Under the pieces are notes generated by a model, which saw nothing but the letters and a program-made list of their open reading frames with translations, was not told the DNA's origin and searched no databases. Below, piece after piece: positions 32,916-44,224 of a stretch of DNA of 64,000 nt (positions are counted from its first letter, which is position 1; each line of letters begins with the position of its first letter). The position numbers and the translations under genes are program-made. The DNA is from Schistocerca nitens. Taxonomy: Eukaryota; Arthropoda; Insecta; Orthoptera; Acrididae. Where the stretch lies: positions 298,258,150-298,322,149 of the forward strand of contig NC_064619.1 in NCBI RefSeq assembly GCF_023898315.1. The letters run 5' to 3'.

Positions 32916-33117
32916 GCAGGCCAGAGTGGCCGAGCGGTACTAGGCGCTACAGTCTGGACCCGCATGACGGCTACGGTCGCAGGTTCGAATCCTGCCTCGG
33001 GCATGGATGTGTGTGATGTCCTTAGGTTAGTTAGGTTTAAGTAGTTCTAAGTTCTAGGGGACTGATGACCACAGCAGTTGAGTCCCATAGTGCTCAGAGC
33101 CATTTGAACCATTCTGA
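32916..33117 (+). repeat. SINE family A, full length
   Basis: Head AGTGGCCGAGCGGTACTAGG, tail CATTTGAACCATTC. Exact duplications ACGGGCTTCAAA (32904-32915 and 33118-33129). Confidence 0.96.
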
Positions 33118-33129
33118 ACGGGCTTCAAA

Positions 33130-33485
33130 TGGAAACGACGAAACCCAGTATGGCGACGGCGAAGTTCTATTTGTGACGTAGAGACCATTCTCGCCTCTTA
33201 TTGTTTTAACGTTTCATAGCACGTTGCCAAAACGTTGCAGAAATTAATTTGTGTTTCACATGCGGCAACGCCTTGTCAACGTAAAATAATAGGCGTCACA
33301 AAACTCGTACAGCTCCACGTTAACGTTACTTAACTACTTCCGTGTGAGGAAGGCTTCAAGGGAATATACGAGTTAATAGTTGGAGAGACAACATCGCTGT
33401 TACATGTGGTCTGCGAAAATCAGTTACAGATGTTGGCCACTGACGCATCGTGTATAGGGATGGTGTTAACCCCCTCAGCGTCAGC
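33130..33485. other. Unassigned
   Basis: No recognised feature up to the stem motif. Confidence 0.35.
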
Positions 33486-33489
33486 TAAG

Positions 33490-33545
33490 GCCTGAAGATG
33501 GTGCACTGAAGCACCGAAACTGGCAGCCATATAATAAATGACATC
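33490..33545 (+). repeat. Stem motif CTGAAGATG-stem-GAAAC
   Basis: CTGAAGATGGTGCACTGAAG folds through GGTGC/GCACC with GAAAC next, then TAATAAATG. The stem is perfect. Confidence 0.55.
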
Positions 33546-33744
33546 ATACGGACGGCTGTAAGTGACCTCCAATGACAAGGATGGACATACAAAAAGCTTT
33601 AAGGAAAGGAGAATCAGCGGAAGACCGGTCTTTCCTCTTGTACTGTTTCCTAATAAGCATCACGTCCTTACCTGTAGGGCTTCCCGCAGTTATCATTAAA
33701 CACTTTCATATAGCTACCTCGTCTATGCCGTTATCCCTCCTTCG

Positions 33745-33835
33745 GTACGACCAGGGTTCAGTTCCTCGTCCAGCTTCCCATATTTACGTTTCCCTAAATC
33801 ACTTAAGGCAAATTCCCTAATGGTTCCTCTGAGCC
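33745..33835 (+). repeat. SINE family D fragment
   Basis: Diverged match to the D head end and body: GGGTTCAGTTCCTCGTCC, TTTCCCTAAATCACTTAAGG, ATGGTTCCTCTGA. No duplications. Confidence 0.5.
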
Positions 33836-33869
33836 ATCTTTTTTTTGCGTCATTTGTCTTCTGTATGGT

Positions 33870-34670
33870 TTAATGCCACCTGCCGCGAATTTCTCTCCTG
33901 TGCTAACCTCTTTATTTCGGAGTAGCAGTTACATCCAACATCTTCGATTAACTGTTGCGTATATTCCAATCCCTGCATCTCCCTACCGTTTCTACCTTCT
34001 ACACGCTTCGCACAAGTATCATGGAATGTATTCATTGATTTCTGAACACATATCCTTTCATCCTATTCCTTCTTTTTGTCAATGTTTTCTATACAATCCT
34101 TTCCTCTTAGATTCTGTGGAGACCTTTCTCAGCTCTTGTCAGTCTACCAATTTTCAACATGCTTTCATAGCACACCTCAAACAGGTCCTGCAATTCCTTC
34201 TCATTTTCTCTGTGGGTAGAAATGCCATCAGCGAATCTTATTATCGATATCATTTCAGCCCGAATTTCATTCCCATTCCTGATCTCTTCTTTTATTTCCG
34301 TCATTTGTTTTTCAATGTCTGGCTGAACAGGAGGGGCGACAGAATAAATCTTTGTCTTATACTCTTTCAAATCCGAGCACTTCGATCTTGGTCTACCATT
34401 TTCCTTTTTTCCACTTGGTTCTTGTACACCAATCTTCCCGAGAATTTAAAAAATCTCGCACCAGTTTACATTGTCGAGCACTTTTTCTAGGTCGAAATAC
34501 CCTGTAAACGTGCCGATTTTTCGTAAGTCTCGCATCCATTATCCTGCGCAACGTCAGAACTGCCTCTGTGGGGCCTACAGATTTCCTAAAACCAAACTAA
34601 TTGTCATCAAACAATTTCCTTAACTATCGTTCCATATTTCGAGCTTGTGCTCCGTACGGAACGGCTACAA
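33870..34670 (-). pseudogene. RTE/BovB-like reverse transcriptase fragment
   Basis: The minus strand has YFDLEKVLDNVNWCEIF, matching the reverse-transcriptase block F-D-L-x-K-A-F-D, near 34495-34440. A later stretch, RFADGISTHRENEKELQDLFE, corresponds to the F-A-D-D block with the second Asp changed to Gly. The order agrees with a non-LTR element of the RTE type. Stops and frameshifts make it a pseudogene. Confidence 0.72.
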
Positions 34671-34814
34671 CTTAACAGGGCACTAGCTTGTTTGGGCGAA
34701 ATTTGGATAGCTCTCGATCAGAAAGTAAAACAATAAAACACTACAAATGAAATGATCATATGGCACTATTGGCCAGAAGAACCCATCTAAGGTTGTTCGG
34801 CCGCCTAGTGCAAG

Positions 34815-34880
34815 TTCAAAATGGTTCAAAATGGCTCTGAGCACTATGGGAGGTAACATCGGAGGTCACACCGGCCGGCA
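34815..34880 (-). repeat. SINE family A, internally deleted (66 bp)
   Basis: Only the tail end (GGTTCAAAATGGCTCTGAGC, CACTATGGGA) and the outermost head end (GTCACACCGGCCGGC) remain. Yet exact duplications CTAGTGCAAG flank it (34805-34814 and 34881-34890). Confidence 0.9.
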
Positions 34881-34890
34881 CTAGTGCAAG

Positions 34891-35005
34891 TATTTTATTT
34901 TACTTCACTTCGGCGACTTGCGCGACGTTGATGAGAACAACACAGCACCCAGTCCCCGAGCGGATAAAATGCGATCCGGCCTGGTATCGAAACCGGAGGT
35001 GATTT
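34891..35005 (-). repeat. tRNA-like SINE fragment, another family
   Basis: It has CGGCGACTTGCGCGACGTTG, then CACAGCACCCAGTCCCCGAG and GGTATCGAAACCGG, a B-box-like end on the minus strand. The 3' body comes first in this orientation. No duplications found. Confidence 0.45.
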
Positions 35006-35480
35006 AAAAAACGTATAACGTGTACAGGATATCCCTTCGCCTAGATTATGGTGCTTGAATCATGAAGAACTGGTAGCTGTTGTGGAGATTATCTTCAACG
35101 TAATACTAAATTCATCAAGAAAAAAAAAAAGAGATCGTATAAGGAATGGATCAGTTAACTTCCAAGCAATGAGATAAATTTAAATAAAAAACATTTAGTC
35201 CGCACAGTTTGTGTCACTATCCGACTATTATCGCTTATTCATCTTGCACCGTGAGAGAACGAGAAAAAATACTGCAGGCATCCGAGAGGAATGGGCGGCG
35301 CAAGGGTCCGATCCTCGCTAGCTCCTACTCGCCTCCAACATGTCTAATAAGAAACGCTGCATGGCGAGTGAGAAAATATAAATAAAATTTCCCCGTAGGT
35401 AATCAGATGTTTCTTATTCTGTTCAATTTTTTATACGGGGCATCCCCAACTGTAAGGAATATTTTTTATTTAATCACAGC
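35006..35480. other. Unassigned
   Basis: No recognised feature. Confidence 0.35.
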
Positions 35481-35533
35481 ATAAGTTGCAACAAAAATTT
35501 CTGCACGACCGGCTTTTGCCCTTAGGCCATTCT
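35481..35533 (-). repeat. Stem motif (GGCCTAAGGGC type)
   Basis: On minus, AAGAATGGCCTAAGGGC is followed by AAAAGCCGGTCGTGC, and TTAAATAAAA lies further on. It is a mutated member of the recurring set. Confidence 0.4.
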
Positions 35534-36285
35534 TACGTGGTTTTTAACTGAACAACAGGAGTCCTCCCTGTCAGCTGGCGTGCACCAGACTCTGATTTTA
35601 ATGCGACGCGGGGTACCGTCACCTACTGGAATCTCCCACGTAATGAGTACATCCTTTCACGATCCCCAGAAGGTGATTCTCAGGGCAGTTATCTATCACT
35701 TAACACTTTCCGCCGCTAATACTGCCTGTTCACACACGTTTGAATTGCGAGATCTGGCCTCTACGAGTTCCTTTCTCTGTAAATTCCTGCAGTCTCCCTA
35801 ATAGCTCCTCCTTGTGACGTATCATGTTGTACACTCTGTGAATCTATCCCATAGTTTCCTCAGTCCGTTGATACTCGTATTCAGGTACTAGTTTAACGAG
35901 CGTGGTAACCTAGAAACAGCCGTGGCTGAAATAAGGTTTCTATGACGACGATGACGAGTGACAATCATTCACACAGAGCAAGATTTGGTGTATCAATTCC
36001 TTGTACACCCATTTATTTATATTGCTCTTATTGAGTGGTAGAAGCTGAAAACTAACACGTTGACTTGTGGATCACAGCTTCTAATTTTTACCTGATTTTT
36101 GTAAATGTAAAATACGTGCAATAGTGAAAACTCTACTTTTTGGCAGAACGCAGAGAAATAAAAAGAATTGATTTATAAGTGAAAGCAAACTATTAGTATT
36201 TTCTTTCCGTACCTGTTTTTAGGAAAATTCATATTTAAGAATAAAACAATAAACACCGAAATTGTTATAGAAATGGCTAAGTCAA
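35534..36285. other. Unassigned
   Basis: No recognised feature. Confidence 0.35.
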
Positions 36286-36289
36286 AAAT

Positions 36290-36660
36290 CCAATAAACAT
36301 AAACAAAGGAGTAGGACAAGGATGCTGTATTTCTCCAACACTCTTCAATATACACGTAGATGAAGTGATCAGTAAAGGGAAGAAGTTGAATAAAAAAGGA
36401 GTATGTTTAGATCCTGACACTAGATTAAGTATAATTTTATATGCAGAGGACCTATTCTGATCGCAGAGAATGAAGATGACCTTCTGATGGGGGTCAATAA
36501 GTTTCAGCAATAACTCAGATTACAATGTAACATTGCCTGTAGATAATTCGAAAGTGATGGCATACAATCAGTAAGATCCAAAATAGAATTAATTGAATAA
36601 TAAAATCTCGGAGAAGGAGAAAAGTTTTAAATATCTACAGTAAAAACAAGCAGTATCAAC
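36290..36660 (+). pseudogene. Reverse transcriptase fragment (non-LTR)
   Basis: The plus strand reads INKGVGQGCCISPTLFNIHV, the block before the catalytic pair. Then SIILYAEDLF follows, where the conserved Y-A-D-D reads YAED. Stops and frameshifts come next. The wording fits RTE- or jockey-like elements. Confidence 0.75.
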
Positions 36661-36675
36661 CCTTACATATGGAAG

Positions 36676-36802
36676 TTACGAACTCCGTTATACATCCTTC
36701 CCCTCTTCATTTCATTTCTTAAGCCGTTTTCCACTTTCTTGCAGTGGAAAACGGCTTAAGAAATGAAATGAAGAGGGGAAGGATGTATAACGGAGTTCGT
36801 AA
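36676..36802. repeat. Perfect 127-bp palindrome
   Basis: Two 60-bp arms (36676-36735 and 36743-36802) are exact reverse complements around the 7-base loop TTCTTGC. No mismatch was found by eye. The right arm continues into sequence unrelated to the left flank. It carries no coding motif of its own. Confidence 0.95.
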
Positions 36803-38554
36803 AAGAAATGATGATTTAGGAGTATATATCTTCACGAAATAAACAAAGGGAAATAGGAGAAAATGGAAAGAATATGTACACCGTTTGGGTGGGGAAAGAT
36901 TCCCGTAAAACCAAATCAATTACAAATGCAATAGAAGATGAAATGAAGAAGATCATACAAGAGATGGAATGCCGTAACAAGCAATTTGCATAGTATATGA
37001 AGTGAATAAGAATAAGAGGACTATAAAACACTGTGCACAACGATGTGAAATTTCTCTACTGGAGCGCAACGTATCTTCAATAAATGCTCGTGGTTGCAGA
37101 ATCATCCTGCGAGGTTTGTATTTAATTAGCAGAGGAAAAAAAATCCTCTCTTTGAGTATAAAGATTAAAGTGAACTTCCGTCTACTCAGCAGTAGGGAGT
37201 ATTAGTCCAGCTCAAATAATTTACGAACAGAGCGTCGTGTTTTATTACAAAGCTAATTATCTAGTAGCTTTGTTGTTTAATTTATTCGCAAGTTCTACTT
37301 TGATGTCACAAAGACGGCGAGCTCTGTCCAAGGATCTAATTATACGATGATTAACGGCAAAAGAATTTTAGCAATCGTCCGTCGGCAAAGGATAATACGT
37401 AGTCAACGCACAAATGCGTAAAATTATGGCGGCAATCAGGAGCCTTTCCCTGGACGCCACTTGGCGGAGACAGAGACTTATTAGCATCAGTAAGCAGGCT
37501 GCGTTACGCGCTCCGCGATCTGAGCAGGCTGCCGATAAAAGCCTAGGCTGCTTGCTGTAGCTCTTTGTCGGTCACATCAAGTTACACTAACTGCACGCCG
37601 TTGAACTCTAGCAACAAAGATAATTTTCAGCATTAAAGGAATCCTTTCTCCCTTTGTTGGCTCAACAAAAAAAAGAGTTGAAGTTCTTAAGTAGACCAGG
37701 AAACACAATACTGCGGGCTTGAGGAAAGTATTGCATGTCAGATATGCATCGAGCAAACACGCCAGTTAAACTGCCTTTAGCAGTTGGATTAACGGTATAT
37801 TTTTAACAGAACGTTGAAGGTGGGTTAGTGGTGAAACAGATACTTTGCTAAATTAAAAAAAAAATTATGAAAAAATCCGTCACATCTTTTATTTAAAAGT
37901 AAGAAATAACAGAGGATTAGAGAAGTATTTGACGCACCTCGTTTGCTGTATACGACTTCGAGTGTCATTCAAAGAACCGTCAAATGTTTCTCTAATGTAT
38001 TTTATATCACAATTTTAGACAAATTATTTGACAAAACATTTGACCTTTTTTTCGAAATTTTTCTTCTTTTCAACTTTTGTTCAAAAAGCACGGTCTTACT
38101 GACACCTCATACGCTTTCCTAGCGGTCTTGAAATGGTCTGAATATAGTACTCGTTTCGCAAGAAGGTATATTAAAAATCAAATAGCCAAACTTTGAAGAC
38201 ACGTACTTTTTGACACCTCATTCGCTTTCCTGGCGTGTTCTTCTCGAAATTTCCTAATTTTAGTAGGCTACTTTAGTAATTTTAGTACGTTACTTGGTAC
38301 GAAGTATCAGTTAAATATCAGACCAATATAATTTTTTATGGGCCTTAAAGAAATGAAGATTTTGACCATCTACGTAGCAGCAGCTACTGTCCGTCAAAAA
38401 TTTCAGTCTTCCCTCAAATCACTACTTAAATTTTTTTGCTTACCCTAATTATTTTCAAGCGATTGATCTTTTTTTCCTTTTTTTTTGCGAAAGTAGACGT
38501 CACACTTGTGAATTTTATAGCGCATTTATCTCCGTTTGGCAGTGAAAATTGGAA
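36803..38554. other. Long unassigned stretch
   Basis: About 1.75 kb, AT-rich. 36803-37000 may continue the reverse-transcriptase fragment (AAAGAAATGATGATTTAGG onward) but no motif supports it. The rest shows nothing. Confidence 0.35.
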
Positions 38555-38563
38555 ATAAACTAA

Positions 38564-38761
38564 AGCCGGCCGGGGTGGCCGAGAGGTTATAGGCGCTACA
38601 GACTGGAACCGCGCGATCACAACGGTCGCAAGTCCGAATTCTACCTCGGGCATGAGTGTGTGTGATGTCTTTAGCTTAGTTAAGTAGTGCTAAGTTCTAG
38701 GGGACTGATGACCTCGGAAGTTAAGTCCCATAGTGCTCAGAGTCATTTGAACCATCTGAAC
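38564..38761 (+). repeat. SINE family A, diverged
   Basis: Head GGCCGAGAGGTTATAGGCGC, B box CGCAAGTCCGAATTCTACC (mutated), tail GTCATTTGAACCATCTGAA. Duplications ATAAACTAA (38555-38563 and 38762-38770). Confidence 0.93.
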
Positions 38762-38770
38762 ATAAACTAA

Positions 38771-39505
38771 CATTTATATTTTTATTTATATAGATGTCTT
38801 TACATGAGCAGCAGTGTACAGCGTAATCTGGGTCTGCCAACAGATGATTCCGATTAAATCTATAGCGCAGTATATTACGTGATTTGTGTCGAGCGTCGCA
38901 AACCGCCATGAGTGAGCTGATGCTGGCTGCGGCAACGAAAGGAACGTTCAAGTTAAACATCAACGAAAGAAACGGTTGAAATAATGTAATGCGGTATACA
39001 GCTGGCCCATACGGACTTTCCCATAAGGGCGGATAGAAATTAAGATTACAGGCATTTCATTTGGGAGGCAATTTTTTGTTCCTGTAAGGGACACTAGACC
39101 TGTGAAGGCAGGCAGAAACCATTAAAGACGCCAGCGAATATGAGGTCCTCGTGGAGTTTTGTGCGATAACTGTGTCTCACACACGAGTGCTGCAGGCACG
39201 CCGCGGACGAGGTTTTCCTGGAAGAAGCGACAGCAGGTATCGGCACGCGGCTGGTTATCAGTGAGCGACCCCTGCAAACAAACATGGCCCGCCTGGCGCC
39301 ATTCCCACGGCTCGCGAGCTGCTGCTGCTGCTGCTGCTGCTGCTGCCGCGCGGCGAGTAGCGAGTCCGGCTGCCACGGCGCTAATTCCAGATCCGTTGTT
39401 CCAAGTCGCCGCCTCCACGGCGCTAACAGGCTCTTGCACAGCGGGACCACCGAGCCGGGTGGGGCAATGCCTCTGGCCAGGGGATTCTTATTCTAGACAA
39501 GCGAT
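38771..39505. other. Unassigned, GC-rich toward the right
   Basis: 39150-39480 is GC-rich and includes a GCT repeat. Frames on three phases are open, so the poly-Ala readings are not taken as a gene. Confidence 0.4.
39318..39346 (+). repeat. (GCT)n triplet repeat
   Basis: Nearly ten GCT units without interruption. It reads as poly-Ala in the plus frame that happens to run into the downstream retrotransposon. Confidence 0.95.
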
Positions 39506-39509
39506 ACAG

Positions 39510-40248
39510 TCGTTAACAAACTGGACTTCATCCTTCTGCAATAGCTATCCATGTGCCACGCTGCTGACATCTAACCAACAACCCTTATCATTTAGCTACA
39601 ATACAGCAGATCAGCAACTGGAAGCAGTTAATTCCATAAATTATCTGGGAGTACGCATTAAGAGTGATTTAAAATGCAATGATCATATAAAGTTGATCGT
39701 CGGTAAAGCAGATGCCAGACTGAGATTCACTGGAAGAATCCTAAGGAAATGCAATCCGAAAACAAAGGAAGTAGGTTACAGTACGCTTGTTCGCCCACTG
39801 CTTGAATACTGCTCAGCAGTGTGGGATCCGTACCAGATAGGGTTGAAAGAAGAGATAGAGAAGATCCAACGGAGAGCAGCGCGCCTCGTTACAGGATCAT
39901 TTAGTAATCGCGAAAGCGTTACGGAGATTATAGATAAACTCCAGTGGAAGACTGTGGAGGAGAGACGCTCAGTAGCTCGGTACTGCGTTTTGTTGAAGTT
40001 TTCAGAACATACCTTCACCGAGGAGTCAAGCAGTATCTTGCTCCCTCCTACGTATATCTCGCGAAGAGACCATGAGGATAAAATCAGAGAGATTAGAGCC
40101 CACAAAAGAGGCATACCGACAGTCCTTCTTTCCACGAACAATACGAGACTGGAATAGAAGGGAGAACCGATAGACGTACTCAAGGTACCCTGCGCCACAC
40201 AGCGTCAGGTGGCTTGCGGAGTATGGATGTAGATGTAGATGTAGATGA
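39510..40248 (+). pseudogene. Non-LTR retrotransposon C-terminus and 3' end
   Basis: This is the best preserved copy of the main non-LTR family here. The frame is open from upstream to 40157 with NYLGVRIKSDLKCNDHIK, GKADARLRFTGRILRK, RPLLEYCSAVWDPYQIGL, KIQRRAARLVTGSF and THYISRR-like text. These segments follow the reverse transcriptase in jockey/CR1-like elements. After the stop come GGTGGCTTGCGGAGTATGG and a short (GATGTA)n tail at 40226-40248, a typical simple-repeat 3' end. The 5' part, including all catalytic motifs, is missing. The open frame continues leftward through unrelated GC-rich DNA, which I regard as chance fusion. Confidence 0.85.
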
Positions 40249-40269
40249 AGTGTCATACGGAATGTCTTC

Positions 40270-40860
40270 AACGAAAAGCGGTTCGCTCGATGAACTTTTG
40301 ATTCATATAACCCAGTACGTTACACTGGACGGAGAATGAGCTACAGAAACAAAATTAACATCAGGTGTGCCCCAGGGAAGAGTAATAGGACCTCTCTTCC
40401 AGAATGAGATTTTCACTCTGCAGCGGAGTGTGCCCTGATATGAAACTTCCTGGCAGATTAAAACTGTGTGCAGGACCGAGACTCGAACTCGGGACCTTTG
40501 CCTTTCGCGGGCAAGTGCTCTACAACTGAGCTACCCAAGCAGGCCTCACGCCCCGTCCTCACAGCTTTACTCAGTTTGTAGAGCACTTGCCCGCGAAAGG
40601 CAAAGGACCCGAGTTCGAGTCTCGGTCCGGCACACAGTTTTAATCTGCCAGGAAGTTTCAGGACCTCTCTTGCTCACATTATACATAAACAATTTTTAAG
40701 GATCAGCAGAACTGCGAGATCGTTCGCTCAAGTTGCTTTTGTCTACAGGAAAGGATCGTCGTTAGGTGCTCCTAACGAAATGCTGACAGACTTGAACAAA
40801 CTTTCCACTTGCTGTAAAGAATAGCGGCTACCTTTAAATGGGAGTAAAGTAGGACAATGC
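40270..40860 (+). pseudogene. Reverse transcriptase fragment split by a SINE
   Basis: KLTSGVPQGRVIGPLL continues, after the inserted foldback SINE, as LTLYINNF: the reverse-transcriptase block S-G-V-P-Q-G-S-x-L-G-P-L-L. Degraded text follows (LLLSTGKDR, EMLTDLNKLSTCC). It is probably the same family as 39510-40248 but a separate, more upstream fragment, because the order of segments is reversed. Confidence 0.8.
40399..40659. repeat. Foldback tRNA-like SINE (261 bp)
   Basis: Two tRNA-like units point at each other. The left one is on minus, the right one on plus (GTAGAGCACTTGCCCGCG, then GAGTTCGAGTCTCGG). Arms of about 85 bp are near-perfect complements. The left end also has CAGAATGAGATTTTCACTCT. 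Exact duplications AGGACCTCTCTT flank it (40387-40398 and 40660-40671). Confidence 0.93.
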
Positions 40861-42190
40861 CTGCAACAAAGAAAATAAACCCAATATTAGGTATTCAGCT
40901 TGAAATATTTCCTTTCATTCTTATTATCTAATTAATGTCCGTAGTGATCTATTTTGGAAAGGTCAGTGAAGCATCGCCAAATAAATGTGATAGAATGTGT
41001 AGTTGTCTGTAAACCAGTGAACACTTTTGTAATCCCAATGAACATTTACACTGGGAGGGTTTTCCTGAACTGTAACGTAAGTTAACGCAATGTCGGCGAG
41101 GAAAAAGGAAATAGATACTATTTCCCTTGCCTTTACACTTTCGTGTCTTTCCATGTTGGTAGCTTGTAATTTTGCTGACTTAATAATTGTCTATTTCACC
41201 ATAACTAGTCACGTTCATTATTTCGCAAGGATAACCATCCTGGCTCCATTTCAGTTGATCAATTTATATTGTGCCTTTCAAGTATGTTCAGTGAAAAAGT
41301 AGGACAGGCTGGCGACGGATTATACGGAGTCGGACGACCGAACACTATCCGCGTTCTTTCGTTAACTGCTTTGCAGTACAAAGTCAGCACCCCCTCTCAG
41401 ATATTTTATCCGGCCTTTTTCCCTGCTGTACGTAACATTTTATTGTGACAACTGCGTGGGTCTGATCGGTTATCGCTTTCCAAAAATGACGCCGTTCAGC
41501 TTTCTCACAAGCCTAATGCAATCCCAGTTAAAATAAAACGTTCCGACAATGGAGCTTAATAAGCTAATGTTTCAATGGGCTCCACTTCACGATGCTATCT
41601 AAAGGGATTGTCCCTCATTAACATGTGTTGGCTCCATGTCGGGACTGTTGAGAAGACAAAATCACATGTCTCCTTACTTACGAATTAATTTCGCCCCTAT
41701 GATAAACCTTCTGAGTGAATATTTCACTGAGAGACAGGCGGTAACGCCACAAACTCCAGAAGTTGGTCTGAATCTCGCAAGGGGTGTGGTGTCATTGGAA
41801 CTCTGTATCTGAACTGAGCTCCTACCAAGCAAATGGCCTGTGTCAGTCTTCACTCTCTACAGCTATCTAATGTGTTTTGAACAAATGTCCTATCCTCCTG
41901 TTACGTTCCTTAGTGCCCCTTGCCTCTTTTCTTAGTGTTCCTTGCCTAGTATTTGCGCTTAACATTGTAAGCAATCCGCTGTTTTCACAAACTGGGCTAT
42001 TAATGTTATTTAACTATGTGGCAAGATGACCTCACTCTTGCCACAGTCGCAATTAACCTTGGGACGAAATCGTTTGCGCTATCTGCCTATGAATCGTTTA
42101 AGCTTTGTTCTGTGTATTATCGTATTTTAATAGCTTGTATATGCGGAAATGCAGGTTCTCTCAGTCAATTTCTTTGATCAAATCTTCTCG
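40861..42190. other. Unassigned
   Basis: About 1.3 kb without a recognised gene or repeat. Confidence 0.35.
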
Positions 42191-42200
42191 AGTCACGAAC

Positions 42201-42233
42201 GTTTCGACGAGTTTCCTACTCGTCATCTTCAGG
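42201..42233 (-). repeat. Stem motif CTGAAGATG-stem-GAAAC
   Basis: On minus, CTGAAGATGACGAGTAGGAA is followed by the complement CTCGTC and GAAACG. The six-pair stem is perfect. Confidence 0.55.
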
Positions 42234-42469
42234 CAACTCGCCACGCGAGGATCCTATTCGCATCTACATCACCTCCCAGTCCTGCAAATTACAGCACTGC
42301 GCATTAAGCCATCAGAGTACGTCCTTTTTCTTCTATTTTTTGTTTTGACGTACTCCTTTTCTCGTTCATTCTGTGGACAGCCTTTAATAATTCTTATCAC
42401 TCTACCAACTTATTAGCACCCTAATATAATGGTACACTTTCATGTGTACAACAACTTCTTGTTACTTTA

Positions 42470-42512
42470 TTCATAACATATCGCCAAACGACCGGTCGTC
42501 TTCTTCAGGCGC
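42470..42512 (-). repeat. Stem motif CTGAAGA-stem
   Basis: On minus, GCGCCTGAAGAAGACGACC pairs through GGTCGT, then TTTGGCG closes with the start; ATGAATAAAG follows. GAAAC is lost. Confidence 0.45.
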
Positions 42513-42514
42513 TG

Positions 42515-43835
42515 AGAGTTCTGGTGATGTGTGTACTCGCTGCCTGCACTCCAGAAAACCTGGGAGATCACACCCTCCTGTAACACCACAACACAGACGC
42601 TTAGGTTCTCTTCCGGTTTTCCCACAATCTGTGATTCACTTCTATACAGTGCTGTTCTCAACCAAATGGATGCACGCGAAATTACATAGCTCGAACCAAT
42701 TATGAATCGAGCCCCACAATCAGACCATACCGGCGTGCACTATCAGAATCTAAACACAGGCCTGCACAGTTAAATTCTGAAATCACTGGCCTATAGTCCC
42801 ATTAAACTATTTCTAACGCTGTCTTAAATCTAGAATAAATGAGCAGATTAAACAAAATGCTCCTCGAGAAGGGAATGAGAGTGTGTCATCTGCACGTTGG
42901 TTACAGATTACACCGAAATAAGAAATGAAACTGGATAAAATAACAAAAAGCAGAAATTTTATCTATATTTCGGATCGTCGCAAAGTGGATAAGCCTTCGC
43001 AGCCGTGAGCAACCGCCAGAAAAACCAGCTGCCTCTTACAGAAAAACAGCAGCACCCTTTGGTGGCTTATGGATGCAGTGCGAGTGGCGAAGCCTCTATG
43101 AATGCTCAGGGAATGGCAACGCGTTGCACGTTCAGCCGTGATGCAAGTGCCTTATGGCGGACGGCAATGCGGCACACGTGGGAAGGGCGCAGGGGGAATT
43201 GCAAAAGAGGCCAGCCCTAACGAGTAATGCTGGCTGTCACCCTTTTCACGGCGAATAATACATTGGGGGCGCTAAAAAGAAAGATGATAAAAAAAGACAG
43301 AAAAATAAAAACGGAGTTGAGCTCCGGCTGAATATGAAAGCCTCATTGGCGGCGGCTCGCACGCAGAGATTAGAGCAGGTGAAATATGGATCTCATCCCG
43401 TGAGACACGGTAACATTTGCGACTGTCGCCGTCCCTCCAAATGTGGTGTAACGGGAGGGGAACTGACGGGTGTGGGGGGTGGGGTGGGGGCGGAGATGGA
43501 AGGTAGCGGACGGTCCTTCCTACAGGTCAGAGAGCGCATTGGACACCAGCTGCAGTGCAGCGGAGAAAGACAGACAGGTCACGACGGGAGAAGCAAAACT
43601 TGCTAAACCCTTCTTTGCCGCCGTAATTGCGATCACAGTGAGTATTCTATCCTACTTGTTAACAGCTAATTCGTGTCTAGCAAATGTCGTACGGGCGCAG
43701 GCAGATACGGAGTTACGCGCTATTGCCACTTCGATGTTGTTAGGAGGAATGAAGAAGAGATGGAAGGTATCCCAGGATTTAACATCTATTAGACGACGAG
43801 TCATTAGACACTGAGCACAATCTCAGATTGGGCAT
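42515..43835. other. Unassigned
   Basis: About 1.3 kb. A G-rich patch lies at 43445-43500 and several GC-rich frames are open. No motif. Confidence 0.35.
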
Positions 43836-43839
43836 GAGC

Positions 43840-44222
43840 CCTTGTTTTTCGTGTTATATATCAATGACCTGACAAAAAATATAATACTAACTTCGAAGTG
43901 TTTGCTTTTGATTCAGTTATCTATAAAGAACTATTGTCTAAAAAAAAATATTCAGTTATCCACTCAGAAAACGTAATATCCCATGACTACTGCATCGGTG
44001 AGTCACAACTGGAAGCATGCATCGCAAACAAATGCATCTGTGTAGGTGCGAAATGAAATGATCACACTTGCTCAGTCGTAGGTAAGGCAAATGACAAACT
44101 TGTGTTCACTGGTAGTAGGATATTGAGAATATGCCGTCAGTATACAAAGTAAATTGCTTAAAAATCGTTCGTTAGAGCCTTCCAAGAGCTCCCGGGCACT
44201 GCAGAATGAAGAAGGACGTTAA
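43840..44222 (+). pseudogene. Non-LTR retrotransposon fragment, decayed
   Basis: Plus-strand pieces FVLYINDLTKN, NDHTCSVVGKANDKLVFTG and RILRICR correspond in order to LYINNF and NDHIKLIVGKADARLRFTGRILR in the better copies. Several stops. It ends where the Tc1-like element begins. Confidence 0.65.
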
Positions 44223-44224
44223 TA

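Noticed and set aside
39159..40157. 332-codon frame with a poly-Ala tract
   Set aside because: The right two thirds is a retrotransposon C-terminus; the left third is GC-rich DNA with a GCT repeat, open in several frames. The fusion looks accidental.
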